Below the pieces are notes generated by a model that was given only the letters and a program-made list of their open reading frames with translations, did not search any database and had not been told where the DNA came from. A stretch of 64,000 nucleotides of DNA from contig JAFRJJ010000069.1 in NCBI GenBank assembly GCA_017432325.1, forward strand, positions 23,033 through 87,032. Reading direction: 5' to 3'. The translations under genes were made by a program, and so were the position numbers. Below, piece by piece: positions 53,078 to 61,282 of the stretch. This stretch comes from Solobacterium sp. GTDB taxonomy: Bacteria > Bacillota_I > Bacilli_A > Erysipelotrichales > Erysipelotrichaceae. Numbering within the stretch: position 1 is the stretch's first letter; each line of letters begins with the position of its first letter.

Positions 53078-54136
53078 ATGGAACAATTACTGAAAGAACT
53101 GATCTCGATTCCCGGGCCATGCGGTTATGAACACAAGGTGATCGAATACCTGAAGAACAGGATCGAAAACCAGGTGGATGAACTGCATGTCAACGGCCTG
53201 GGCACGCTGATCGCTGTCAAGCGGGGCGGACATCCCGGACCGACAGTTGCTGTTTCCGCTCATACGGATGAAGTAGGCTTTATCGTCAAAAAGATCGAAG
53301 CGAACGGTCTGATCAGATTTGAAAAGCTCGGCGGTCATGATGACAGGATCCTGCTGTCACAGAAGGTATTTGTGGACAGTGAGAAGGGAAAATGGCCGGG
53401 TGTGATCGGTACGATCTCCGCGCATATGATGAAGTTCGATGACCCGAAACTCGTCAGGAATCACCGTCAGCTTTACATCGATGTCGGTGCTGCAGACAGT
53501 GAGGAAGTGAAGGAGATGGGAATCAGGATCGGTGATCCCATCGTATGGGATACACCGTGGACACCGTCCGGACTGCACAGGGTATACGGACACGCATTTG
53601 ACGATCGTGCCGGATGTGCCGTACTGGTCAATGCGATCGAACGGACAGACTGGGATAATGTACACGGTACATTGATCGCGATCTTCTCCACCCAGGAGGA
53701 AGTCGGTCTCAGAGGCGCGCACAGCGCGGCAACCGAGATCAGACCGGATGTTGTTGTAGCAGTTGATACGACAGCAGTCAGCGATACACCGGAAGGCATG
53801 ATGGACAATACGCTGAAGCTGGGAGACGGGGCAGGCATCAAGATCATGGACGCCAGCCTGGTCGCTTCCAAGGCTGCCTGGCAGTATCTGCGCGACACCG
53901 CGGAGGAAGCCGGCATCAGATACCAGCTGGAGATCTTTACCGGGATCGGCACAGACGCAGGAGCTCTTCATATGGGCTATGCAGGCGTTCCGACAACATG
54001 TATCTCGATCCCTACAAGATATGCACATTCCTCTGTTGAGATGATGGATCTGCAGGATTTCGAGGACTGCGGAAAACTGTTGATCGCATTCCTTGAGAGG
54101 ATGAGGGATCCTTCATCATTTGCGTTCCTGAAATAA
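53078..54136 (+). CDS. M42-family aminopeptidase
   Basis: Di-zinc tetrahedral aminopeptidase of 352 residues (glutamyl/deblocking aminopeptidase or so-called endoglucanase M family). Ligands and catalytic residues are visible: A-H-T-D-E-V-G (near 69), F-D-D-R-A-G-C (near 179), T-Q-E-E-V-G-L-R-G-A (near 211), and R-Y-A-H-S-S-V-E near the end. Start with AAAGGAG 9 bases upstream; the frame is open 18 codons earlier but lacks an RBS. Probable role: peptide turnover in the cytoplasm. Confidence 0.93.
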   Translation: MEQLLKELISIPGPCGYEHKVIEYLKNRIENQVDELHVNGLGTLIAVKRGGHPGPTVAVSAHTDEVGFIVKKIEANGLIRFEKLGGHDDRILLSQKVFVDSEKGKWPGVIGTISAHMMKFDDPKLVRNHRQLYIDVGAADSEEVKEMGIRIGDPIVWDTPWTPSGLHRVYGHAFDDRAGCAVLVNAIERTDWDNVHGTLIAIFSTQEEVGLRGAHSAATEIRPDVVVAVDTTAVSDTPEGMMDNTLKLGDGAGIKIMDASLVASKAAWQYLRDTAEEAGIRYQLEIFTGIGTDAGALHMGYAGVPTTCISIPTRYAHSSVEMMDLQDFEDCGKLLIAFLERMRDPSSFAFLK

Positions 54137-54141
54137 AAAAG

Positions 54142-54180
54142 AAGTCATATCACATTAATCAATGCGGATATGACTTTTCT
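54142..54180. terminator. Bidirectional terminator between M42 gene and TauE-kinase gene
   Basis: AAGTCATATC / GATATGACTT followed by TTCTTCT on the plus strand and A/T-rich sequence on the other. Confidence 0.85.
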
Positions 54181-54185
54181 TCTGC

Positions 54186-55691
54186 TTACAGCATCACCAG
54201 CATGATTACCAGGATCACTGCCGGAACGGTTACTGTGTCCCATTCACTGGAGGATACCAGTTCGGTGAATGCGCCTGCGATGGCACCGACCAGAGATGCT
54301 GTCAATGATATACCGGCGGAATAACCGCAGAACAGGCTGAGCAGGAGAGATCCTGTCAGGAACGATACCGCCGTCATGGCACATGTGCCTTCCCATGATT
54401 TCTTTCCGTTGACAGGATGGAACATGACTTTATGTCGTCCAAACGGAATTCCGACCAGGGCAGCGGCAGCGTCTCCCTGACCCCACATCAGGATCGCTGC
54501 GGCAGCCGCATAGGGATTGTCCATCAGGCCCCAGGCAGTACTGATCAGGGCTGCGAACATCAGGAAAAGCTTCAGGAGACTGCGCTTGATCTCTCCCGGT
54601 GTTTTCTGTACGAAGAGTCTTCCATACCATGGCTCGTGTTCAAATGCGGCCAGCAGCGGATAGACGAGGACCGCGATCAGCGTACTTGTAAGTGCCGCAG
54701 CCTGCCAGTTCCTGGCTGCCAGCAGCATCACCGTAATACACGTGAAGGCGATCATATGCAAGAGTTTCCGGAAAACATATGACGGGATCTTTGTGAATAT
54801 CCGGACTGGAAACGCGATGAGAATGCAGGGAATGATATACAGGATCAGCGTAGTCAGACAGTCCAGGACATCCGCCGCAAGCGGAACAGACATGATCTGT
54901 TCCCGGAAATTCAGCACCAGCATGGCTGCTCCGAGCAGGGTCAGTACGATGCCTGTCGTCAGTCCGACCGTACGGCTGCTCACACGGTTGGCGAAGCGGG
55001 CGGAGATCAGGGAGGCTGCCGTCGCTGTCACGATGCATATGATCATGACCGGCCATTTCTCAAGCAGTATGGCAGGGTGGATCAGGATGTGGCTGACGGA
55101 AGCGATCAGCGCGGTAAACGTCATGATGAACGTGCTTGTACCGACAGCTGTCTTGAGTTCCATACCCAGGAACATCGTGAACACCACCAGCATCATCATG
55201 CCTCCTCCGGTCCCGACAAAGCCTGTCCCAAAGCCGATCGTGATCCCGAAGAAGAGGGAGATCAGGATGCCTTTGAGATCCAGAGGATGTCCTTTATCCG
55301 GACGGTCTTCTTTGGAACTGTCAGGCTTTACAAGGAAACGGATGCCGATGAAGAATGTCAGGAACAGCGTGAAGCTTCCCAGGACGACATTGCCGACAAG
55401 GAATGCGGCATAGCTTCCAACCGTGCACATGCACAGGATGCATACCAGCATGATCCAGCCGCGTTTCAGATCGATGTTTTTATGTTTTGCGTATGTGTAC
55501 GCGGTAACTGCTGAACCGAGAATATCCGATGCCAGGGCGATCGCTGTCGCCTGATAGGTTCCTGTTTCACCCGCGAAGGAAGGACACAGCACGATCAGGA
55601 TCGGCACCATGACCGTGGCGGCAGACAGTCCTGCCAGTCCGGTTCCGATCCCTGCACCAAGGGACGCGATGATATACCAGAATAGTTCCAA
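54186..55691 (-). CDS. TauE/SafE permease fused to polyprenol/phytol kinase-like membrane domain
   Basis: Membrane protein of about 501 residues. Residues 1-260 form a TauE/SafE-type anion/sulfite exporter (glycine-rich G-L-A-G-L-S-A-A-T-V-M-V-P and G-F-G-T-G-F-V-G-T-G-G-G repeats). Residues about 275-501 resemble the polyprenol/dolichol/phytol kinase family: R-K-L-L-H-M-I-A-F near 308, G-Q-G-D-A-A-A-A-L-V-G near 405 and N-G-K-K-S-W-E-G near 428. I know no standard protein with this pair. The start is proposed as TTG 55691, 6 bases after GGAGGTG; ATGs further upstream lie inside the esterase gene. It is cotranscribed with the esterase. Confidence 0.8.
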   Translation of the reverse strand: MELFWYIIASLGAGIGTGLAGLSAATVMVPILIVLCPSFAGETGTYQATAIALASDILGSAVTAYTYAKHKNIDLKRGWIMLVCILCMCTVGSYAAFLVGNVVLGSFTLFLTFFIGIRFLVKPDSSKEDRPDKGHPLDLKGILISLFFGITIGFGTGFVGTGGGMMMLVVFTMFLGMELKTAVGTSTFIMTFTALIASVSHILIHPAILLEKWPVMIICIVTATAASLISARFANRVSSRTVGLTTGIVLTLLGAAMLVLNFREQIMSVPLAADVLDCLTTLILYIIPCILIAFPVRIFTKIPSYVFRKLLHMIAFTCITVMLLAARNWQAAALTSTLIAVLVYPLLAAFEHEPWYGRLFVQKTPGEIKRSLLKLFLMFAALISTAWGLMDNPYAAAAAILMWGQGDAAAALVGIPFGRHKVMFHPVNGKKSWEGTCAMTAVSFLTGSLLLSLFCGYSAGISLTASLVGAIAGAFTELVSSSEWDTVTVPAVILVIMLVML

Positions 55692-55696
55692 TACCG

Positions 55697-56500
55697 TCAC
55701 CTCCTCCCGTTGATCCATGAATCGTATACACAGCAAAGCTTCTCTTTAGCAGCTCTGCTTGTTTCCATCCACGGGCAAAGCAGATCGAATGCGTGAATGT
55801 CTCCATGGTAAATATCCAGGCATGTTTTGACACCGGCTTTGTCCAGCCGGGCTATATAGTCGAGTGTTTCCTGATAGAACGGTTCACCGTCTGAGACATA
55901 TGTACAGCAGGGAGGCATACCGCTCAGACCATCTGCCAGGGCGGGACTTGCGTAGGCAGGCACATGGTCCGTACCGTACAGGGAACGCAGATACGCTGAC
56001 CATCCCCAATGATTCCGCTTTGTATTCCAGACCTTCCCGTGGTTGTCTCTGGAAGAGTCGGTATCACGGCAGTCGATCATCGGATACAGCGGAATCTGCA
56101 TGGCGACCGGGATATTTCCGTGATCCCGGTTGTACAGGCAGACAGCAGCTGCCAGTCCGCCGCCGGCGCTTTCCCCGCCGACAATGATGCGCTTCGGGTC
56201 AATGTTCAGTTCTTCCGCATGATCATGCATATAGACCAGTGCCGCATAACAGTCATCAAGTGCTGCCGGATACGGTGCTTTTCCGGCAAGCCTGTATTCC
56301 GGTGAGAGAACAACTGCCCCAAAGCGTTCCGCCAGCATTTTCCCGCAGGAAAAGCTGACCATGGATGCCATGCCCAGCACATATCCTCCGCCATGGATCC
56401 AGAGGATCCCGGGCAGGGGATGTTCCATATGATCCGGTTTCAGAACGATACAGTTCATGCATCTTCCGGATGTTTTGATCCTTACGACTGTCTTTTTCAT
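55697..56500 (-). CDS. Alpha/beta hydrolase-3 esterase (HSL-like)
   Basis: Esterase of 267 residues in the hormone-sensitive-lipase family: oxyanion motif I-H-G-G-G-Y near 31, P-E-Y-R-L near 68, nucleophile G-G-E-S-A-G-G (Ser near 114), and late Asp and His (H-G-D-I-H-A-F). The product ends five bases before the next gene's start, so both are coupled. An A/T-rich leader without a clear RBS precedes the ATG. Divergent TetR-family gene on the other side suggests regulation. Confidence 0.88.
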   Translation of the reverse strand: MKKTVVRIKTSGRCMNCIVLKPDHMEHPLPGILWIHGGGYVLGMASMVSFSCGKMLAERFGAVVLSPEYRLAGKAPYPAALDDCYAALVYMHDHAEELNIDPKRIIVGGESAGGGLAAAVCLYNRDHGNIPVAMQIPLYPMIDCRDTDSSRDNHGKVWNTKRNHWGWSAYLRSLYGTDHVPAYASPALADGLSGMPPCCTYVSDGEPFYQETLDYIARLDKAGVKTCLDIYHGDIHAFDLLCPWMETSRAAKEKLCCVYDSWINGRR

Positions 56501-56550
56501 TGTTTTTATTTTTGTAAACTTGACTTTATAGGTTTCCTGTTTATATTTTT

Positions 56551-56601
56551 ATTCAACAGATGTTGGAATTGCAACCGACAGATATTTAAAATCTGTTGAA
56601 T
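56551..56601. promoter_or_regulatory. Inverted repeat in esterase / tetR intergenic region
   Basis: ATTCAACAGAT (56551-56561) and its exact inverse ATCTGTTGAAT (56591-56601), 29 bases apart. CAACAGATGTTG at the left arm is itself a near-palindrome. The arms flank the likely tetR promoter (TTGGAA, 18 bases, TAAAAT at 56587-56592), so they are candidate TetR operators. Confidence 0.75.
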
Positions 56602-56617
56602 TGAAAGGAGGGTATTT

Positions 56618-57178
56618 ATGGCTCAGAAAGATAATCAGAGGGTCAGGCGGACAAAACAGCTACTGGCAGAAGCACTGACGGAAATGCTGACGGAAACGTC
56701 GATTCATGATGTATCGATCGTCGAACTCTGCGAGAAGGCAGGCATCAACCGGACAACATTTTATTATCACTACGGCAATCAGTATGATCTGCTGGAAGAG
56801 ATCAGCGATACATTCCTGGATGAAGTCAGCCAGCGTCTGGCATCTGCAGAACCTTATGACAGGGAAAGTGTGCTTGAAAAAGTCACGATGGTGTTTTCTT
56901 TTATGGAGGAACGCATCCAGCTCTCACGTCTGCTGATGAACAATATGATCGATCCGGACTTTGTATACCGCATCCTGTCACTCCCGGAGATCCCGGACCT
57001 CCTGGGTGTTTACTATAATGCTGAACTTGAACCGGATCTGCAGTATGCATCGGATACATTCACTGTGTTCGGCAGCTACCGTCTGCTGCAGTTATGGATC
57101 AATGATGATCACAGGAAAAGTGCCGCAGAAGAAGCGGCAATGGTCCTGGATCTTGCAAGAAAGGTATATCAGCAATAA
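56618..57178 (+). CDS. TetR-family transcriptional regulator
   Basis: Regulator of 186 residues. N-terminal HTH: T-K-Q-L-L-A-E-A-L, V-S-I-V-E-L-C-E-K-A-G-I-N-R-T-T-F-Y-Y-H-Y-G, then a helical ligand-binding domain of the TetR_C_7-like type. AAAGGAGGG precedes the ATG. It is divergent from the esterase/TauE-kinase operon and probably controls it through the intergenic inverted repeat. The ligand is unknown; a hydrophobic ester or polyprenol is only a guess. Confidence 0.92.
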   Translation: MAQKDNQRVRRTKQLLAEALTEMLTETSIHDVSIVELCEKAGINRTTFYYHYGNQYDLLEEISDTFLDEVSQRLASAEPYDRESVLEKVTMVFSFMEERIQLSRLLMNNMIDPDFVYRILSLPEIPDLLGVYYNAELEPDLQYASDTFTVFGSYRLLQLWINDDHRKSAAEEAAMVLDLARKVYQQ

Positions 57179-57203
57179 AGCTCTGCAGTACAGGGCTTTA
57201 TTC
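57177..57203. terminator. Terminator between tetR and racemase-like gene
   Basis: AAAGCTCTG-CAGTA-CAGGGCTTT (one G-U pair) then ATTCTTT; overlaps the stop codons of both convergent genes. Confidence 0.75.
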
Positions 57204-57890
57204 TTTGATCGATAGGAAGGCAGCTTCCTGGGCGTGTATCGCTGTCGTATCAAATACAGGGACGGAAACATCATGTTCACCGATCAGGAGATCGAGTTCC
57301 GTGCAGCCCAGGATCAGTCCCTGACCGCCTTTATGGGCGAGCTTTTCGGTAATGGCTGTCAGTATCTCGCGGGATTCTTCCCGGATGATTCCTTTGCACA
57401 GTTCGTCATAGATGATCTTGTTTACCATTTCGACCTCATAGTCTTCCGGGATTATGACTTCAATCCCTGAATTGATGATCCTGCTTTTATAAAAGTCCTG
57501 GCACATCGTGTACTTTGTGCCAAGCAGGATGACTTTACTGATCTCCTGTTCCTTCAGCCTGGCGATCGTCGCATCTGCAATGTGCAGGATGGGGATGCTC
57601 AGATGCTTTTCCATGTCTTCAACGCATTTATGCATCGTATTGGCTCCGATGACAATGAAATCAGCGCCTCCTTTTTCAAGGATGAGTGCGGCATCTGTCA
57701 TTGCCTTGGAACAGAGGTTCCAAAGACCCGATGACTGATATTTTTCGATCTCATCAAAGTCCACGCTGTACATCAGGATCTTTGCGGAATGCAGTCCTCC
57801 GCATATATTCCTGATCGTTTTATTGATGATCTGATAGTAGGTTACCGTGCTTTCCCAGCTCATTCCGCCGATGATTCCGATCGTTTTCAT
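57198..57890 (-). CDS. Aspartate/glutamate racemase-family protein lacking the first catalytic Cys
   Basis: 230-residue member of the Asp/Glu racemase fold. N-terminus I-G-I-I-G-G-M-S-W-E-S-T and the second active-site motif L-G-C-T-E-L are typical. The first motif reads G-A-N-T-M-H-K, with Ala where racemases have Cys (or Thr in L-specific members), so simple two-base racemisation is doubtful. GAGGTGG is 3 bases from the ATG and the -10 TACTAT (57910-57905) gives a very short leader. No signal peptide. Confidence 0.85.
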   Translation of the reverse strand: MKTIGIIGGMSWESTVTYYQIINKTIRNICGGLHSAKILMYSVDFDEIEKYQSSGLWNLCSKAMTDAALILEKGGADFIVIGANTMHKCVEDMEKHLSIPILHIADATIARLKEQEISKVILLGTKYTMCQDFYKSRIINSGIEVIIPEDYEVEMVNKIIYDELCKGIIREESREILTAITEKLAHKGGQGLILGCTELDLLIGEHDVSVPVFDTTAIHAQEAAFLSIKE

Positions 57891-57988
57891 AATCCACCTC
57901 AACTATAGTATGACATATTACTGCGGCAGGAAGTAATAATTGTGTTCGGATCATGAGATCCGTTCCAAATCCCAGAGGGTATAAAACA

Positions 57989-58006
57989 AGGCCGGTTTTC
58001 CGGCCT
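57989..58006 (-). terminator. PTS IIB gene terminator
   Basis: AGGCCGG-AAAA-CCGGCCT on the minus strand, then TTGTTTTAT. Confidence 0.85.
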
Positions 58007-58016
58007 GTGCTCCAAA

Positions 58017-58451
58017 TTATTTTTTCTTCTCTTCGACAAGGTGATAATCACCGTATGTCTTGCGGTAGGAATTGTAGCGCTTCAGTGTCAGAGGGTTCGG
58101 CTCGTTCGGAAAATGGACCGGATTCATGCCTGTCTCTTTGTAGATCTGCAGAACATCCTGAACATCCTCGTAGATCTCGGAGATCTTCATCATGCCGTAC
58201 ATTCTTGTCGGCAGGATATAAAGCGGGATCTTTACGTCATGTTCCTTCATGAAGACAGGGATCTCAGGCCTCAGATGCGGGCAGCAGACGATGACATCCT
58301 TCTGGTCCAGTACTCTGTAAGCAAGTGTAAACGGATAGTATTCTACACTGACTTCGTTTTCCATATGCTTTTCAATGATCTCATCCTGCATATGTTTTGC
58401 CATAGCGCTTGAGGAAAAACCGCCTCCGCAGCATAATAATATTCTAATCAT
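58017..58451 (-). CDS. PTS lactose/cellobiose-type IIB component (orphan)
   Basis: Phosphocarrier protein of 144 residues with L-L-C-C-G-G-G-F-S-S-S-A (Cys7/Cys8), like the Lac-family IIB domain whose Cys is phosphorylated. It is longer than a standard IIB (about 105 residues) by a 40-residue C-terminal tail. No IIA or IIC gene lies nearby, and it is divergent to lacAB. RBS AGGGAG precedes the ATG. A sensory or regulatory role rather than transport is possible. Confidence 0.83.
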   Translation of the reverse strand: MIRILLCCGGGFSSSAMAKHMQDEIIEKHMENEVSVEYYPFTLAYRVLDQKDVIVCCPHLRPEIPVFMKEHDVKIPLYILPTRMYGMMKISEIYEDVQDVLQIYKETGMNPVHFPNEPNPLTLKRYNSYRKTYGDYHLVEEKKK

Positions 58452-58513
58452 GTTAATTCTCCCTCGTATTTTAATATCATATTATAAAAGCGGGTCAATT
58501 GATATGATGTTTC

Positions 58514-58534
58514 GACATATTTTAACAAAATGTC
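58514..58534. promoter_or_regulatory. Imperfect dyad in IIB / lacA intergenic region
   Basis: GACATATTTT-AAC-AAAATGTC: arms GACA/TGTC and TTTT/AAAA with one bulge. It could be an operator; no regulator gene is adjacent. Confidence 0.5.
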
Positions 58535-58623
58535 TGAATTTATGAATAGAAAAACATTGGCTTGATTTGTCTGATTTTGGTCATTTTACTGTCAGTCTGC
58601 CTGAAACCAGAGCGTCCCGGATA

Positions 58624-58653
58624 TTGACGGATAATCTGCCGGACAGTTATGCT
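58624..58653 (+). promoter_or_regulatory. lacAB promoter
   Basis: TTGACG (58624-58629), 18-base spacer, TATGCT (58648-58653). Confidence 0.55.
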
Positions 58654-58687
58654 GAAAAAGAAATCAGTTTGAAGGAGGTATGCGGGA

Positions 58688-59137
58688 ATGCTGTTTGTTC
58701 TTGGAGCTGATCCTGCAGGCAGGAAGCTGAAGGACCATCTGAAGGAATATCTGACCGGAAGATCATATGAAGTGATCGACGCAACAGGGGAACAGGACTG
58801 TGATTTTGTGGATGCCACGCTGGCAGTTGTGTATGAAGTCTATCAGGCAGACGACCGTTTCGGGATCATCGTTGATGCCTATGGGGCAGGACCTTTCATG
58901 ACTGCCTGCCGTATCAAGGGCGTGATCGCCGCGGAGGTATCGGATGAGCGGACTGCTTATATGACCAGGGCTCACAATAACGCAAGGATCATTACGCTGG
59001 GTTCGGAAGTGACCGGAACCGCTGTTGCTGAAAATATCGTGAAGTGTTTTGCCGAAGGATCCTATGACGGAGGCAGGCACCAGGTACGCGTTGACATGCT
59101 GAACAAAATGGGGAAAGTACGGGAGGACCGGAAATGA
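58688..59137 (+). CDS. lacA: Galactose-6-phosphate isomerase subunit A
   Basis: One half of the heteromeric isomerase (D-galactose-6-phosphate to D-tagatose-6-phosphate) of the tagatose pathway. The 149 residues match LacA closely: [34 protein letters not shown] and [23 protein letters not shown] precedes the ATG. Its last bases (ATGA) overlap lacB. lacC, lacD and a lac PTS permease are not in the window. Confidence 0.94.
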   Translation: MLFVLGADPAGRKLKDHLKEYLTGRSYEVIDATGEQDCDFVDATLAVVYEVYQADDRFGIIVDAYGAGPFMTACRIKGVIAAEVSDERTAYMTRAHNNARIITLGSEVTGTAVAENIVKCFAEGSYDGGRHQVRVDMLNKMGKVREDRK

Positions 59138-59646
59138 AGATCGCGATCGGCTGTGACCATATCGTCACACAGGAAAAAATGGCAGTATCCGATCATCTCA
59201 AGTCATTGGGACATGAAGTGATCGACTGCGGTACATATGATAACTTCCGTACACATTATCCGATCTACGGGAAAGCGGTCGGCGAGGCTGTTGCGTCCGG
59301 CAGGGCGGATCTCGGCATCTGTATCTGCGGGACAGGTGTCGGCATCAACAATGCCGCAAACAAAGTCCCCGGGATCCGGGCAGCACTGGTGCGTGATATG
59401 ACGACAGCTATTTATGCAAGGCAGGAACTAAATGCGAATGTGCTCGGTTTCGGCGGCAAGATCACCGGTGTATTCCTGATGAACGATATCATCGACGCAT
59501 TCCTGGAAGCGGAATATGACCCGACAGAAGAAAACAGAAAGCTGATCGTCAAAATCAGTGCGCTGGATACGGAAGCAGACGGCCAGGAAGATCCCGCATT
59601 CTTCGATGACCTGATCGCGAAATACAAACGCGGTGAATACATCTGA
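59134..59646 (+). CDS. lacB: Galactose-6-phosphate isomerase subunit B
   Basis: RpiB/LacB-family partner of LacA, 170 residues: [24 protein letters not shown], and the [17 protein letters not shown] segment. The active site is formed with LacA. The adjacency to lacA with a 4-base overlap separates it from a plain ribose-5-phosphate isomerase B. Confidence 0.94.
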   Translation: MKIAIGCDHIVTQEKMAVSDHLKSLGHEVIDCGTYDNFRTHYPIYGKAVGEAVASGRADLGICICGTGVGINNAANKVPGIRAALVRDMTTAIYARQELNANVLGFGGKITGVFLMNDIIDAFLEAEYDPTEENRKLIVKISALDTEADGQEDPAFFDDLIAKYKRGEYI

Positions 59647-59662
59647 TCAGACAGAAAATATC

Positions 59663-59688
59663 AAGATCATCTCCGGATGGTCTTTTTT
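59663..59688 (+). terminator. lacAB terminator
   Basis: AAGATCATC-TCCG-GATGGTCTT, T run of six. Confidence 0.88.
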
Positions 59689-59714
59689 ACGAAACAGATG
59701 TCTTGCTTTATAAT
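59686..59714 (+). promoter_or_regulatory. Promoter of zinc-ribbon/TPM operon
   Basis: TTTACG (59686-59691), 17-base spacer, TATAAT (59709-59714); overlaps the terminator tail. Confidence 0.7.
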
Positions 59715-59737
59715 GGGGACAAGGGAGGCTACAGAAT

Positions 59738-61282
59738 ATGTTTAACTGTCCTGAATGCGGGGGAAGCCTTGTGTTTGACATCCAAAGCCAGCAGCTGAAG
59801 TGTCTGCACTGCTCCTCTGAGATTCCCGTTGAGGAATATCATACAGCCAACCATGCGGATGAAGACAGCGACAGCTTCGGCGCAGCCGTTTACAGGTGTC
59901 CGAACTGTTCCGCCGAGATCATCGCTCCCGATGAAGCTTCGACCGGTTTCTGCAGTTACTGCGGTTATGAAGCAGTGCTCAAAGGCAGGATGAGCAGGGA
60001 ACAGCGGCCGAGATACATCATACCGTTCCAGCTGTCCAAAGAAGACTGCAGGAAGAAATTCAAATGGAAGACACATGTCCCGTATCTGCCTGCGGAATTC
60101 AAGAATGAGGAATTTCTGGAGAAGTTCAGGGGCATCTACATTCCTTACTGGATGTATGAAGTCGGATACAATGATCCGATCGTCCTGAATGCCGAAAAGC
60201 AGTACCGCAAGGGTAATTACCAGTATACGGAGAAATATGACGTTGATGTCGATCTTAAGGGAAAGACATACGGTATTCCGTATGATGCGTCCAGAGGATT
60301 TGATGACCGTGTTGCCGATGAACTTGCACCGTTCAGAAAAGAAAACCTGAAGGAATTCCGTGAGGAATATCTGGCAGGCTTTTATGCGGACAGGCCGACC
60401 GTAAGACCGGAAATATACAGCCCGGAAGCGGAAGACCTTGCGGCAGAGCGTATCCTTGACCAGGTCGATGATATGCTGGAATACGATATGAATCTGAGCC
60501 GAAGCGAGGAAGCGATGAAGAAGCGCATCAATGCGGAGGCAATCAACAGTGACACGGCACTGTTCCCGGTATGGTTCCTGACCTGGCGGAACAATAACAG
60601 GGTCGCTTACGCGATCATGAACGGCCAGACGGGAAAACTGTCCTTTGACGTGCCGGCTGATGTGAAGAAGGTACTGATCGGATCGCTGCTCACAGCAATC
60701 CTGGTCTATTTCGGACTGGACAGATATATCGCTGTGACGGCGATCACGGCATTGTTCTTTGTCAGTCTCTGCACACCGATCGTTGCGAATATGATCCGGG
60801 CCGAGGCAGAGAAGGTATTCATCAGGGAAAACCATCTACATGACAAAGGCTATGGAACTATAGACGGAAAAAAAGCCGGACTGGTAGAGTCGTCCATGGG
60901 AAACGGCATCATTGTATTCATGGCTATCGCTGCAGCGTCATTCGTCTGGATCGGCGAAGCACGTGTTTTCAGCATGATCATCCTTCTGCTGGCAGATCTG
61001 TATATGGCATACTGCACGATCAGATATGCCGGATCGATCAGCCGGAAGGCACAGTTTATCCTGCCGGCACTGTTCACAGCACTGATCCCGGTCATGGCTG
61101 CCGTGATCTACTGGATCGATCCGGTCAGTGACCTGAATTACTACGCGGTGATCATACTTGCGCTGATCGTTATGCTGTACAGCTGTCTGTCACTGATCCT
61201 GAATTACAATCTCTCAGCGACAAGACCCATTCCGAACTTCACGGAACGGAAAGGAGGGGACGACAGTGAAAAGGATTATTGA
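59738..61282 (+). CDS. Zinc-ribbon membrane protein, partner of TPM protein
   Basis: 514-residue protein. Two N-terminal zinc ribbons (C-P-E-C ... C-L-H-C and C-P-N-C ... C-S-Y-C, residues 4-75), a conserved soluble domain (Y-I-I-P-F-Q-L, F-R-G-I-Y-I-P-Y-W-M-Y) and at least four hydrophobic helices after 320. Such proteins commonly occur beside TPM-domain proteins in Firmicutes; the function is not known to me. GGGAGG precedes the ATG. It overlaps the TPM gene by 17 bases. Confidence 0.85.
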   Translation: MFNCPECGGSLVFDIQSQQLKCLHCSSEIPVEEYHTANHADEDSDSFGAAVYRCPNCSAEIIAPDEASTGFCSYCGYEAVLKGRMSREQRPRYIIPFQLSKEDCRKKFKWKTHVPYLPAEFKNEEFLEKFRGIYIPYWMYEVGYNDPIVLNAEKQYRKGNYQYTEKYDVDVDLKGKTYGIPYDASRGFDDRVADELAPFRKENLKEFREEYLAGFYADRPTVRPEIYSPEAEDLAAERILDQVDDMLEYDMNLSRSEEAMKKRINAEAINSDTALFPVWFLTWRNNNRVAYAIMNGQTGKLSFDVPADVKKVLIGSLLTAILVYFGLDRYIAVTAITALFFVSLCTPIVANMIRAEAEKVFIRENHLHDKGYGTIDGKKAGLVESSMGNGIIVFMAIAAASFVWIGEARVFSMIILLLADLYMAYCTIRYAGSISRKAQFILPALFTALIPVMAAVIYWIDPVSDLNYYAVIILALIVMLYSCLSLILNYNLSATRPIPNFTERKGGDDSEKDY

